Of a stretch of 64,000 nucleotides of DNA, positions 7,760-15,266 are shown piece by piece. Position 1 is the first letter of the stretch, and each line of letters starts with the position of its first letter. The notes beneath the pieces were generated by a model, which saw only the letters and a program-made list of their open reading frames with translations, did not search any database and was not told the DNA's origin. This stretch comes from Staphylococcus argenteus (GTDB lineage Bacteria > Bacillota > Bacilli > Staphylococcales > Staphylococcaceae). The position numbers and the translations under genes were made by a program. The DNA lies in contig NC_016941.1 in assembly GCF_000236925.1 (NCBI RefSeq), positions 1,984,001 through 2,048,000 on the forward strand, read 5' to 3'.

Positions 7760-9421
7760 CTAAAAATCCAAACTATTTAAAAATTCAAGTTCATCATCAA
7801 GATTTGACTCAATAATTTCATCCGCTCTATATAACGCATGAACAAATGCCATAAATCCATCCGTTTTACGTCTGACTTCATCTTTTTTGATATACTCTTT
7901 ATTTCCATCCGGCTTGATTTTTACAGCAACATTATTTGTAAACCAACGCATTAATGGATCATCTCCATATATCACATTATGTTTAGCAAATATTGTATCT
8001 ATTCGAGGGGCTAATAAGCCGTGTATTGCTTTTGGGTTTCTTATAACATCTAATTCGATGCCTGCCGCTTCAAATGCACGCCTTACAATGTCAGTTCTAT
8101 AGTTATCAGCCACAACTTTCTCAAGTCCATATTTTTCCTTAGCTTTTAAAAACCAATCAACAATATATTCAATTTCAATAACATCATCATCGACAATCGT
8201 CAGTAACCCCATTTTTTCCCATTCTTTAATAGGGGGCTCTAATTTGACATCATCCAAAAACCCTTGTCTTACAAAAGAATGTCCTAACCAAATATAATCG
8301 TCGTTCTTTCGGAACAGTAGCCCTACACTTGCGAAATCTCGGATATTTGCAAAGTCTAAACCACCTATACACATTTGGTTATCTAAATTTGGTATCTCTC
8401 TATTAGTCGCTAGTATTTCTTTCCATGGGGCTATGACTTTTTCAAGATCAACTTCAGGCAAATTCATTCGCTTAGTTATGAATTCGGGCTTATTTGAACG
8501 GTTGAATGGTAAATCGTTATATTCTTCTTCAATAGTACTTAGCAGTGTTTTAGCGTATTCTGACAACGGTTTATGTAACATTGGGTTTGCCTTTTCCCAC
8601 ATATTTCTGTCATCAACTTCTTTTGGATCATCTAACTTACAATAAAAAGGGAATAACCTGCTATTTTTAACTTTGCCACTTAATACACTCGCAATTTTGC
8701 GCTTCATTGAATCGATATAACCATCTCTAACGAAGCCATCAGTGCTAATATAAAATGTTCGTCGGTTTTTCTTTTTACCTAGTCCACCACGTTTAACGTT
8801 TACCATTTCAGGACCAAAGAAATAATGAATTTCATCAAAAATAACACACCCCTCACGTCCACCATCTTTGGTTTTTGTGTTTGATGTGTTATAACGAATA
8901 ACTGATTTAGTTGCACGGTTTATTATTTTTGTTTGACTAACTTCATAAGGAGCTTTTGGCGTTTTACCCGTCTTATTTCGTTTGTTTTCCATTAAAACGT
9001 TTCTGATTTCATCAAACGATGTTTTTGCTTGTTCTTCACTATTGGAAACAATAGAGATGTGATATTCTTTAACTCCATGTAGGGGCGTAGAAAGGAAATC
9101 ACTAATTGCACTTATTAAACCGTTTTTCCCGCCTCCACGTCCCATGAAAATAGCAAATTCTGTAAAGAAAGCTTCATCTGTATTTTTATCTATAAGAAAT
9201 ATATTAGCTATGATAAACCTTTGAAATGGTAATGTTGGAAAATACCATTTTTCAATAAATTTGATACAATCCTCGATTTTCTGTTCATCAAAATATACAT
9301 CATTTCGTGAATATATATGTGTTTGTAGATAATTAAATAGATCAATTCTTTCTTTATTTAAAATTATATTTCCTTGTTTCCACAAATTTATATATTCATC
9401 AACGTATTTATTACTAATCAT
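7760..9421 (-). CDS. terL: Terminase large subunit
   Basis: This 553-aa protein is the packaging motor and nuclease. The ATPase Walker A is MGRGGGKNG (residues 93-101), Walker B is CVIFDEIH with Asp196-Glu197, and a YISTDG coupling segment follows near 224. The C-terminal RNase H-like nuclease starts at GGLDFAN (Asp356) and contains KVVADNYRTD and the late DEVRRKTDGFMAFVHA acidic region. Its ATG overlaps the stop of terS (ATGA). With the HNH gene nearby it fits cos-type packaging as in phi13/phi12-like phages. Confidence 0.93.
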   Translation of the reverse strand: MISNKYVDEYINLWKQGNIILNKERIDLFNYLQTHIYSRNDVYFDEQKIEDCIKFIEKWYFPTLPFQRFIIANIFLIDKNTDEAFFTEFAIFMGRGGGKNGLISAISDFLSTPLHGVKEYHISIVSNSEEQAKTSFDEIRNVLMENKRNKTGKTPKAPYEVSQTKIINRATKSVIRYNTSNTKTKDGGREGCVIFDEIHYFFGPEMVNVKRGGLGKKKNRRTFYISTDGFVRDGYIDSMKRKIASVLSGKVKNSRLFPFYCKLDDPKEVDDRNMWEKANPMLHKPLSEYAKTLLSTIEEEYNDLPFNRSNKPEFITKRMNLPEVDLEKVIAPWKEILATNREIPNLDNQMCIGGLDFANIRDFASVGLLFRKNDDYIWLGHSFVRQGFLDDVKLEPPIKEWEKMGLLTIVDDDVIEIEYIVDWFLKAKEKYGLEKVVADNYRTDIVRRAFEAAGIELDVIRNPKAIHGLLAPRIDTIFAKHNVIYGDDPLMRWFTNNVAVKIKPDGNKEYIKKDEVRRKTDGFMAFVHALYRADEIIESNLDDELEFLNSLDF

Positions 9422-9762
9422 AGGTAATCATCAGATGGTGTTTCTGTATCTTCTTTCTCTTCGGGCAATAAATCCGATAATTGTTTGATTATTTTTTGAT
9501 AGGCTGCATCTCTAGCATTAAATAATTTGGCTACTGGTCTTTCTCTTTCATATGGTGGCGCCTTTTCAGATTGAGTAAATAAATCATAGTCACCTTTTTC
9601 TTTTATGTCTTCCCACATGTAATCAAGCATTACACGTAGCCTTGCTGCTTGAATAATTAAACCATCAACTACTTTTAATTTATTGCTAGGTATGTCTTTA
9701 TATAATACTTGCAGCCTTTCTTTTTCTTTAAGCACTAAGTTTTCATCAACTATAATCTCCAT
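9418..9762 (-). CDS. terS: Terminase small subunit (P27-like)
   Basis: The 114-aa acidic helical protein directly precedes terL and overlaps it by 4 nt. It has a segment LIIQAARLRVMLDYMWEDIK and the conserved NARDAAYQKIIKQLSDLLPE helix typical of P27-family small terminases. It recognises the phage packaging site and loads TerL. The AT-rich early genes end before it, and the GC-rich putative cos region lies just upstream (9785-9890). Confidence 0.85.
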   Translation of the reverse strand: MEIIVDENLVLKEKERLQVLYKDIPSNKLKVVDGLIIQAARLRVMLDYMWEDIKEKGDYDLFTQSEKAPPYERERPVAKLFNARDAAYQKIIKQLSDLLPEEKEDTETPSDDYL

Positions 9763-9891
9763 TTCATCACCTGCCTTAAAATGGTTATAAGAGGGGGGTT
9801 ATACATGGATTTTTAAAATTATCGCGAAGTCGAGCCCCTCCCCGTTCCCCAAGCGTTTTGATCACTTTCGATTTTTTTGACCCGGGGGTAT
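9763..9891. other. Probable cos packaging region
   Basis: The short gap between the HNH and terS genes contains unusual G- and C-rich runs (9791-9798, 9833-9843, 9882-9887) in AT-rich DNA, with imperfect inverted complementarity. In phi12/phi13-type phages cos lies beside hnh-terS, and HNH, TerS and TerL are all needed for cleavage. The exact cut site cannot be placed from sequence alone. Confidence 0.5.
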
Positions 9892-10191
9892 TTACCATTT
9901 TTCATCTTTCCATTTATTTTCTTTTTTTATAAATCTCTTTTCTTTTTTGTTGTGACATTTAATACACAGTGTTTCTAAATTGTTTAAGTCATGAGCAAAC
10001 TCCGGATGATGTTCTAGCGATAATATATGATCTACATCCAACGACTTACGCTTGCTTTTGTCATATGTCGTTAACTTGCCGTCTCGCTTACATTGTTGAC
10101 ATTCATAATTATCTCTTTCTAGCACTCTTTTTCTTGTTGTTTGCCATTCTTTAGACTTATAGAATCGTATACGTTCGTCTTTAGTCATCAT
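9892..10191 (-). CDS. HNH endonuclease for cos packaging
   Basis: The 99-aa protein has a complete HNH motif: CQQC zinc knuckle (31-34), LDVDHILSLEHHPEFAHDL (core DH at 54-55), Asn at NLETL, and a second knuckle CIKCH (76-80). Phage HNH proteins next to terminase genes assist TerL in nicking cos DNA during packaging; in staphylococcal phi12/phi13-like phages this protein is required for phage and SaPI packaging. Two tandem ATG codons open the gene; either may be used. It is probably the first gene of the late operon, after a terminator at 10290-10322. Confidence 0.9.
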   Translation of the reverse strand: MMTKDERIRFYKSKEWQTTRKRVLERDNYECQQCKRDGKLTTYDKSKRKSLDVDHILSLEHHPEFAHDLNNLETLCIKCHNKKEKRFIKKENKWKDEKW

Positions 10192-10289
10192 AATGTTTCA
10201 CCTTATATAACTTAAGTAGTATCAAGACGCATCTATACTTGATGTGTAGTAATGTATTTACAATTAGTTTGAACATGTTCATACCTCAT

Positions 10290-10322
10290 AAATAAAAAGA
10301 CACATCACATAGTGATGCGCCT
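10290..10322 (-). terminator. Terminator separating early/middle and late genes
   Basis: An 11-bp stem (10298-10308 with 10312-10322, three G-U pairs) with loop ATA is followed on the minus strand by TTTTTATT. It lies after the RinA-like gene and before hnh-terS, so it should stop early transcripts. The late promoter driven by the RinA-like activator probably lies just downstream of it. A second hairpin without a clear U-run lies at 10397-10423 (arms GCGGACTT and AAGTCCGC). Confidence 0.7.
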
Positions 10323-10422
10323 CTTGTTCATGCGTTGTATTAGCATTTAATAACTTTAAATATTAATCTGATACTAACATAATAAACTGTTTTAATGCGG
10401 ACTTACATAGGGTGAAAGTCCG

Positions 10423-10839
10423 CTACACATAACCAATATACTTCGCTAACTTATCGATCAGTGCATTTCTTCTACGCAATATACTTGTCTTACTTGTACC
10501 AAAGTAATGCGCGATATCTTCCCACTCATAACAACCAATAGGACAATCCCAATATCTAAACCTTAATAACTCAAGCGTATCCTCATCGCTCTCATCTATC
10601 AGTCTATCTACACCATTAACTATATTTCTTAATGTATTGTATCTGTTATCACTAAACTTCTTTATTGCACATCGTTCAATCGGATTACCTGGCAAATTAC
10701 TTTTGCTAGCTCCTGCATTATCTGGTTCATGACTTTCAAGTAATTCATATTCTCGCATCTTCAACTCTCTTCGATAGTTATCGATGTGCTGAATGTATTC
10801 TTCAAGCTTTTTGATATCATGTTTCTCAATCTTTATCAT
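10423..10839 (-). CDS. RinA/ArpU-family late transcription activator
   Basis: The 138-aa protein is the last gene before the packaging module, the place of RinA in staphylococcal siphoviruses. Its C-terminus has a sigma-like helix-turn-helix (WEDIAHYFGTSKTSILRRRN, about 106-125), preceded by a helical DTLELLRFRYWDC segment as in RinA/ArpU proteins. RinA activates the terminase-led late operon. A paired rinB-like gene lies upstream. The ribosome-binding site includes GGAGGT. Confidence 0.8.
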   Translation of the reverse strand: MIKIEKHDIKKLEEYIQHIDNYRRELKMREYELLESHEPDNAGASKSNLPGNPIERCAIKKFSDNRYNTLRNIVNGVDRLIDESDEDTLELLRFRYWDCPIGCYEWEDIAHYFGTSKTSILRRRNALIDKLAKYIGYV

Positions 10840-10866
10840 TCAATGCAATACCTCCGATAATATAAA

Positions 10867-11067
10867 TTACTTTTTAATATCGTTATTCATTCGCTTCAAT
10901 TCAATCCTGTATTCTTCTAACCCGTTGTATCCTTTAGTTTTAACTACTTCATCAAGTAGATAATCATTCATATATCTGAGTGCTTGTATCTCTCTTGCAC
11001 GATCACTATTAATACTGATACAAACTAATAGCAATATAGCAAATACAATAGTCATAGTAATCCACAT
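10867..11067 (-). CDS. Small membrane protein (DUF1514-like)
   Basis: This about 66-aa protein has one N-terminal membrane segment (MWITMTIVFAILLLVCISIN) followed by a charged cytoplasmic helix. It fits DUF1514, recalled from staphylococcal phages between rinB and rinA. Start options are ATG at 11067 or GTG at 11070; the ATG overlaps the rinB stop. The function is unknown. Confidence 0.7.
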   Translation of the reverse strand: MWITMTIVFAILLLVCISINSDRAREIQALRYMNDYLLDEVVKTKGYNGLEEYRIELKRMNNDIKK

Positions 11068-11219
11068 CACTCACTTACCTCCGCTCGAAAGACGTAATCA
11101 CTCGGCGCTTCTACATCATCATTAGCCGTCATCATAATATATACTTGCTCAGTTACATACTTACCTAGCTCATACATTGCTAGTAAGAATAATAGTCTCA
11201 AAATTTCTTTAACCACCAC
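11067..11219 (-). CDS. rinB: RinB-like transcriptional activator
   Basis: A 50-codon frame opens with GTG at 11219, overlapping the previous stop (TAGTG), and ends in TGA at 11067. The product contains EILRLLFLLAMYELGKYVTE and then VYIMMTANDD, closely matching RinB of phi11-like phages as I recall it. RinB acts upstream of late genes and rinA. A second GTG at 11216 is possible. It is translationally coupled to both neighbours. Confidence 0.8.
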   Translation of the reverse strand: MVVKEILRLLFLLAMYELGKYVTEQVYIMMTANDDVEAPSDYVFRAEVSE

Positions 11220-11419
11220 TAAACACCCCATGTTAATTTATCGATAATTTGTATAGCTTGTTTTAATGCGTCTCTTTTTTCTTCGATATCTCTATTATCG
11301 CCATCTTCATCAGCTGACATTAACTCACTGTCATATTCATATAATAGTTCTGATATTTCATTACTAGCTACTACTAATAAGTTTTCATCTACATCAATCG
11401 TTACCGTTTTCTTTGGCAT
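11219..11419 (-). CDS. Conserved staphylococcal phage protein, unknown function
   Basis: This acidic 66-aa protein (start at MPKKTVTIDVDENLLVVASN) has an N-terminal strand pair and a long charged helix ending IIDKLTWGV. It overlaps the upstream DUF1381-like gene and the downstream rinB start. I recognise no functional motif. The compact overlapping arrangement indicates a real gene in the middle operon. Confidence 0.65.
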   Translation of the reverse strand: MPKKTVTIDVDENLLVVASNEISELLYEYDSELMSADEDGDNRDIEEKRDALKQAIQIIDKLTWGV

Positions 11420-11582
11420 CTCCATCTCTCCTTATCTTAACTTGTGCCTCGTATTTGCGCTCAGCTTCTTCTTTACTCTCTGCCTCAATAACTGTAAACG
11501 TCTGATTATCTCTAGCCACAGTAATATGTTCATGTGGTCGTCCTGTTGAATCTTTGAATGTTGTGACTAAGTATTGTGTCAC
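11394..11582 (-). CDS. DUF1381-like phage protein
   Basis: The 62-aa product starts from GTG at 11582 with an AAGGAGGT site 9 nt upstream. The sequence MTQYLVTTFKDSTGRPHEHI, then VIEAESKEEAERKYEAQ, fits the DUF1381 family of staphylococcal phages as I recall it. The function is unknown. It overlaps the next gene by about 26 nt. Confidence 0.65.
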   Translation of the reverse strand: MTQYLVTTFKDSTGRPHEHITVARDNQTFTVIEAESKEEAERKYEAQVKIRRDGDAKENGND

Positions 11583-11618
11583 TTCCCCAAAACCTCCTTG
11601 ACTCGATCTAAGATGTCT

Positions 11619-12161
11619 TTACACTCCGCTACTTCCGAAGCCTTTTGCTCCACGTTCTGAAACACTTTCGAATTCCTCCACTTGCTTTAGTTCCGGTGTC
11701 CATATAGGCACGATAACCAATTGAGCTAGTTTGTCGCCTTTGTTGATTTGGTAAACTCTTCTTATGCCTCTTCCATCTTGTACATAGTTACCTTTTATAT
11801 CTAAAATGCTTATTAATCCATCTTCTAATTCAGCGTCTATATCATCATATAAAAAGGGTATTCCATCACGTTCTTCATCATTCTTAATATTAATTCCTAA
11901 ATTACCTTGATAACCGGCGTCTATCTTGCCAGTTTCAATAACTAAATGTGTTTTACTACTTACACCACTACGGCTGGTTAATAGTCCGACATAACCCTCT
12001 GGTATGCTTACGGCTACATCTGTTTTAATCACTGCCTTTTCTTGTGGCTCGAGTACGACAGTTTCAGCTGAGAATATGTCATAACCTGCATCCGTCTTAT
12101 GATTTCGCTCGGGCATTCTAGCATGTTCTGATAATAGTTTCACTTGTAGGATGTTAGTCAT
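11619..12161 (-). CDS. dut: Trimeric dUTPase with staphylococcal phage insert
   Basis: The chosen start gives MTNILQVKLLSEHARMPERN, 180 aa. All five dUTPase motifs are visible: AGYDIFSAE, SRSG, GKIDAGYQGNLGI, KGDKLAQLVI and the C-terminal RGAKGFGSSG that closes over the active site. Between motifs III and IV lies an extra about 40-residue segment (NDEERDGIPFLYDDIDAELE and following), the species-specific insert of staphylococcal phage dUTPases. The enzyme hydrolyses dUTP. Related phage dUTPases also derepress some SaPI islands by binding the Stl repressor. It overlaps the upstream gene. Confidence 0.93.
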   Translation of the reverse strand: MTNILQVKLLSEHARMPERNHKTDAGYDIFSAETVVLEPQEKAVIKTDVAVSIPEGYVGLLTSRSGVSSKTHLVIETGKIDAGYQGNLGINIKNDEERDGIPFLYDDIDAELEDGLISILDIKGNYVQDGRGIRRVYQINKGDKLAQLVIVPIWTPELKQVEEFESVSERGAKGFGSSGV

Positions 12162-12642
12162 TTTCCTGCTCCTCCCATTGCATTGTGTTGCCACCAACTA
12201 AAAGCGCTACAGCTCTAGCTTTGTTAATATCGTCAGTAATCCATGTGTTTAAAATAGTTGCATCTTCTTTTGGGGTATAACTAGCCCAAAAAGTTCCTTG
12301 TTTAGTACCTCCACTTAAATGAACGTCTTGCACAAATGAGCCTTTTGCATAAACTACATATTTAGCACGCTCCAATTTCTTGAACATATTCTCTGCATCT
12401 TTATTACCATCAAATAAATCCATTGCATATATGAAACTTAATATATGCTGTTCTCCTATAATATTTCTGTTTTCGTCATTTCTATATTGGATATAAGTTT
12501 CTAAATAGTCTTTTTTAAGTTTTTCCCACATATCTTTATGCTTATAAACGTCCTCAATCTCTTTTAGCAATCCCTCTGTGTCATTGCCGTTATACGCACT
12601 AGCACTTATAACAGACTGTTCGATTTGTTCGCGATTATTCAT
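12154..12642 (-). CDS. Mosaic protein: DUF1024-like N-terminus with a different C-terminal part
   Basis: The chosen ATG at 12642 overlaps the previous stop (ACTAATGAATAA) and has GGAGGATG upstream. Residues about 1-36 (MNNREQIEQSVISASAYNGN and on to DVYK) match the conserved start of DUF1024 proteins, and the last residues EEQEND match their end. The middle (about 37-155) is unlike DUF1024 and includes YVVYAKGSFVQDVHLSGGTK and a NKARAVALLVGG segment reminiscent of DUF1642. It appears to be a recombinant of two phage families. The function is unknown. Confidence 0.6.
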   Translation of the reverse strand: MNNREQIEQSVISASAYNGNDTEGLLKEIEDVYKHKDMWEKLKKDYLETYIQYRNDENRNIIGEQHILSFIYAMDLFDGNKDAENMFKKLERAKYVVYAKGSFVQDVHLSGGTKQGTFWASYTPKEDATILNTWITDDINKARAVALLVGGNTMQWEEQEND

Positions 12643-13045
12643 TAGTGTCATCCTCCAATTGATCTAAAAATTCGTTAAACTCATTTGTTCCGTCTAGTTT
12701 GTCCATTCGGCACAATATAACATTTAAGTTGCTTTCAGCTCCTCTATATATAGCTACTGCCTTGTTCGCTCTGCTCTCAATCTGTAGTTCGCTAAGTCTA
12801 AAACGGTAAAATTCGTATCTTCCAAACAATTCATTTTTAAGCGTGCGCCACATGTTCTCCAGCTCTTTGTTGCGTTTTTCTAGTTTTTTGATATTTTCAG
12901 AAAGTTTTTTGTTTTCTTCTCTATAGTAAAATGCCTTAGTTCTAAAATGATGTATTGCACTTTCGTCGTCAGTAATAGAGTCTACTCTCTCTACTCCATA
13001 TTTTTTAAAGTAACTTAACAATTCCTCTCTAGTAGGTCGTGTCAT
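12635..13045 (-). CDS. Unknown phage protein with coiled coil
   Basis: The 136-aa product begins MTRPTREELLSYFKKYGVER. Residues about 45-75 (ENKKLSENIKKLEKRNKELE) form a strong coiled coil, followed by a helical RFRLSELQIESRANKAVAIY part. The N-terminus resembles a short DNA- or protein-binding helix. Its ATG overlaps the TGA of the fragment upstream. The family is not recognised. Confidence 0.6.
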   Translation of the reverse strand: MTRPTREELLSYFKKYGVERVDSITDDESAIHHFRTKAFYYREENKKLSENIKKLEKRNKELENMWRTLKNELFGRYEFYRFRLSELQIESRANKAVAIYRGAESNLNVILCRMDKLDGTNEFNEFLDQLEDDTNE

Positions 13046-13551
13046 TCTATCCCCTCCGGAATATTTAATAATCTTCTGGCATAACTATATGCGCCATCAC
13101 TATTTAATCCGTTGCCAAAGCATCTATACATGTATTCGTAATCCTTTTCTGTTAAATGTTTGCCAATATACTGTTCGAAACCTGCTTGTAAAAATACCTG
13201 TGTTCATTTAGGAGATATATTTTCAATACAACATCTGCTAACCCAATGAATAAATTTAACAACTAAATCTAATTTGTTAGCGCAATCTTTTAGTGAAAAG
13301 AAAATATTTGATTCTCCATCGAGGATAAGCTCTTTATTTTCATTGATAAAACTGCATTTAAAGCAATTCATCATTTCGAATACTTCATAAATCAGATTAT
13401 CTATCTCATCAAATGCTTTTTGCTTTTCTCTTAACTTACCTATATCCACGATAAGTTCATCACGTTGCTTCTTGTACGCATCACGTTGTTTTCTCATATC
13501 CTTCAACCTAGCTTCCATTACACCTAGTTGGAACCCTGTTTCATAGTTCAT
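13042..13551 (-). pseudogene. Early phage gene split by an in-frame TGA
   Basis: A 115-aa frame from ATG 13551 (MNYETGFQLGVMEARLKDMR, coiled coil about 15-50) ends at a TGA (13204-13206). The same frame continues without a break for 53 more codons (TQVFLQAGFEQYIGKHLTEK, later YEYMYRCFGNGLNSDGAYSY) and ends in a TGA overlapping the next ATG. The downstream part has no good start codon. Either a nonsense mutation split a 169-aa protein or two gene pieces were fused by recombination. The first part may still be made. The function is unknown. Confidence 0.6.
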
Positions 13552-13985
13552 TCTATCTCCTCCAGTAACTCCGGATTTTCAAACTTATTGCCTAGGTATT
13601 CAATAGTTGGCATTTCACGAACTTCTTCAGCATCAAAAACTCTCATTAGCTGTACGTCGCCAATCATAGTGCCAATATGGTCGCGAGTGACTACACCTGT
13701 AGCATCTAAATAAATATAAGTTTTGTCCCGTTCGATGCCCCACAGTTTCGTTGATACGACTTTTAATATATCGCCCTCGTATAATTCTCTTCCACACAGA
13801 TTTATACCTATTGACTGCATAAGTTCTACATCTGCCATTTTCTCAGTCTTTATAAACTCCTTTATAACCTTGCCGTATTCATTTTCTTTTGTTGAATAAC
13901 TTACTTCGCTATTGTGAAGATCTAACGCTACAACCTCACATATCTTTTTTGTTTCGGTGTCCCATACTCGATATTTCGGCATCAT
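13548..13985 (-). CDS. YopX-family phage protein
   Basis: The 145-aa protein opens PKYRVWDTETKKICEVVALD and has the LMQSIGINLCGRELYEGDIL segment typical of YopX-family phage proteins, followed by a beta-rich half (KTYIYLDATGVVTRDHIGTM). The family occurs in many Firmicute phages; its role is unknown. Tandem ATG codons at 13985 and 13982 follow a GAGGAGATGG site. The gene overlaps its downstream neighbour by 4 nt. Confidence 0.8.
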   Translation of the reverse strand: MMPKYRVWDTETKKICEVVALDLHNSEVSYSTKENEYGKVIKEFIKTEKMADVELMQSIGINLCGRELYEGDILKVVSTKLWGIERDKTYIYLDATGVVTRDHIGTMIGDVQLMRVFDAEEVREMPTIEYLGNKFENPELLEEIE

Positions 13986-13995
13986 TCCATCTCCT

Positions 13996-14244
13996 CTAAA
14001 ATAAAGTTAGTTGCTTTTCTTCCTCGTATTCCAAACCATGTTGCTTTATATATGTTTCAAGCTCTTCCGCTGTATCAAATGTCTTTTTCACGCCTTGCCA
14101 ACCTGGTACGATATGCCCGTGAAAGTAATAAGTGTCATTTACTACATGGATATGTGCCACTCGCTCGTTATCCTGATACAGATATCTCTTAGAGCCGAAA
14201 AATTGGTTTAAGTATTCTTTACGTGCGCTATCGGTTTTAGGCAT
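13996..14244 (-). CDS. Conserved staphylococcal phage protein, unknown function
   Basis: This 82-aa protein (MPKTDSARKEYLNQFFGSKR) has an N-terminal basic helix, a beta-rich centre (VAHIHVVNDTYYFHGHIVPG) and a C-terminal EEEKQLTLF. It abuts the upstream gene. I recall related proteins among phi PVL-like early genes but not a function. Confidence 0.65.
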   Translation of the reverse strand: MPKTDSARKEYLNQFFGSKRYLYQDNERVAHIHVVNDTYYFHGHIVPGWQGVKKTFDTAEELETYIKQHGLEYEEEKQLTLF

Positions 14245-14625
14245 TTATGCTTCCTGCCATTTCTTAAACATTTGGTTATAAGTAGTATCGAACCAGTACG
14301 GATCACGTGAATGTTTTTGAGGCACATTAAATAAATGTGGCTTCTTTCTTCTTAGCTCTGCCTCTTTCTTTCGCTGTCTTTCCAATTTACGTTCGAGTCT
14401 AGCTTGTTCCAGTCTTTCTATTGTTTTCTTTTCTCTGTACTCGCTTAAACGCGTACCTTCTGGTGCGTCCATTGCTTCATGTAGTTCCCAACCGTCTTTT
14501 ACTCTCTTAGAAACCATTCCTGCGGTTATACCGTGACTTTCTATTAATTCCATTTCAAATTTACTGAACCTATATGGTTTATCATTTATTGTTACAATCC
14601 TTGCTTTTCTCGCCATTTTATCCAC
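14245..14625 (-). CDS. Conserved basic phage protein, unknown function
   Basis: The frame opens at 14625, though the ATG giving MARKARIVTINDKPYRFSKF (14616) is likely the true start. The 123-126-aa protein has a helix-loop-helix with ESHGITAGMVSKRVKDGW, which could be a DNA-binding turn, then a highly charged helix (RLEQARLERKLERQRKKEAE) and PHLFNVPQKHSRDPYWFD. It resembles phi PVL early proteins by recall. It overlaps or abuts its neighbours. Confidence 0.65.
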   Translation of the reverse strand: MDKMARKARIVTINDKPYRFSKFEMELIESHGITAGMVSKRVKDGWELHEAMDAPEGTRLSEYREKKTIERLEQARLERKLERQRKKEAELRRKKPHLFNVPQKHSRDPYWFDTTYNQMFKKWQEA

Positions 14626-14628
14626 CTC

Positions 14629-15033
14629 TTATATTTCTTCTATTCGTATGATTATTTTGGGGTCAATTCCATAACGCTTTGAGCTAGTTATTTCTGCAAT
14701 TTGATTGTCATCTTTCCACAAATAATTGTTACAAGCGTCTAGAACTGTCTTCATCAAATTATCGATATCTGGTTTAGTTACTTTTAATTGTCCAATCGCT
14801 TGAGTTTTCTTTTTCTTCGACCATGATTTAGGTGGAGTAAAGTAAAACTCTAATTCAATTTTTAATGCATTTTCTAGATTTAGCTTTGGCATTTGATTTT
14901 GTAAATATTTTTTATGTTCTGTATATTTTGTAGGCATATATGTGTGTGCATATCTACCTTTTGTGCTAAAACGCGGTCGAGGCGAGCCCATAGGTGCCTC
15001 GAAAGTTTCGTTAAATTTAATTTCTATCTCCAT
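14629..15033 (-). CDS. rusA: RusA-type Holliday junction resolvase
   Basis: With start MEIEIKFNETFEAPMGSPRP (134 aa; GAGGG site 6 nt upstream) the protein shows RusA features: an early PRPRFSTKGR segment, IELEFYFTPPKSWSKKKK, and the catalytic acidic stretch VTKPDIDNLMKTVLDACNNY with Asp residues that bind metal, then WKDDNQIAEI. RusA enzymes resolve Holliday junctions during phage recombination and replication. The gene lies between recombination/replication genes and dut. Confidence 0.9.
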   Translation of the reverse strand: MEIEIKFNETFEAPMGSPRPRFSTKGRYAHTYMPTKYTEHKKYLQNQMPKLNLENALKIELEFYFTPPKSWSKKKKTQAIGQLKVTKPDIDNLMKTVLDACNNYLWKDDNQIAEITSSKRYGIDPKIIIRIEEI

Positions 15034-15041
15034 GTAATCCC

Positions 15042-15260
15042 TCATATATATTCAAATAAGCTTGTTTGGTGTCCTAACTCCATTTGTTCATTATCAATAA
15101 GTGTTTTTAATTCATAATCATCTAAGTACCAACGTCGACCATTGAATTTTGTGTGTTTTAATCCAACAACTAAATGCCGTCCATCTTTAAAATGTGGTGT
15201 AACTGAAAACATTTTGTTGCCGTCATGATCAAATAGATAGTATTTATCAAATGCATCCAT
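15042..15260 (-). CDS. Small conserved phage protein (DUF3269-like)
   Basis: The 72-aa product (MDAFDKYYLFDHDGNKMFSV) starts at an ATG 9 nt after GGGAG; a TTG six bases earlier is less likely. It is beta-rich and ends LGHQTSLFEYI. I associate it with DUF3269 of staphylococcal phages, without certainty. It overlaps the open frame of the following rusA. Confidence 0.6.
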   Translation of the reverse strand: MDAFDKYYLFDHDGNKMFSVTPHFKDGRHLVVGLKHTKFNGRRWYLDDYELKTLIDNEQMELGHQTSLFEYI

Positions 15261-15266
15261 TTTCAA

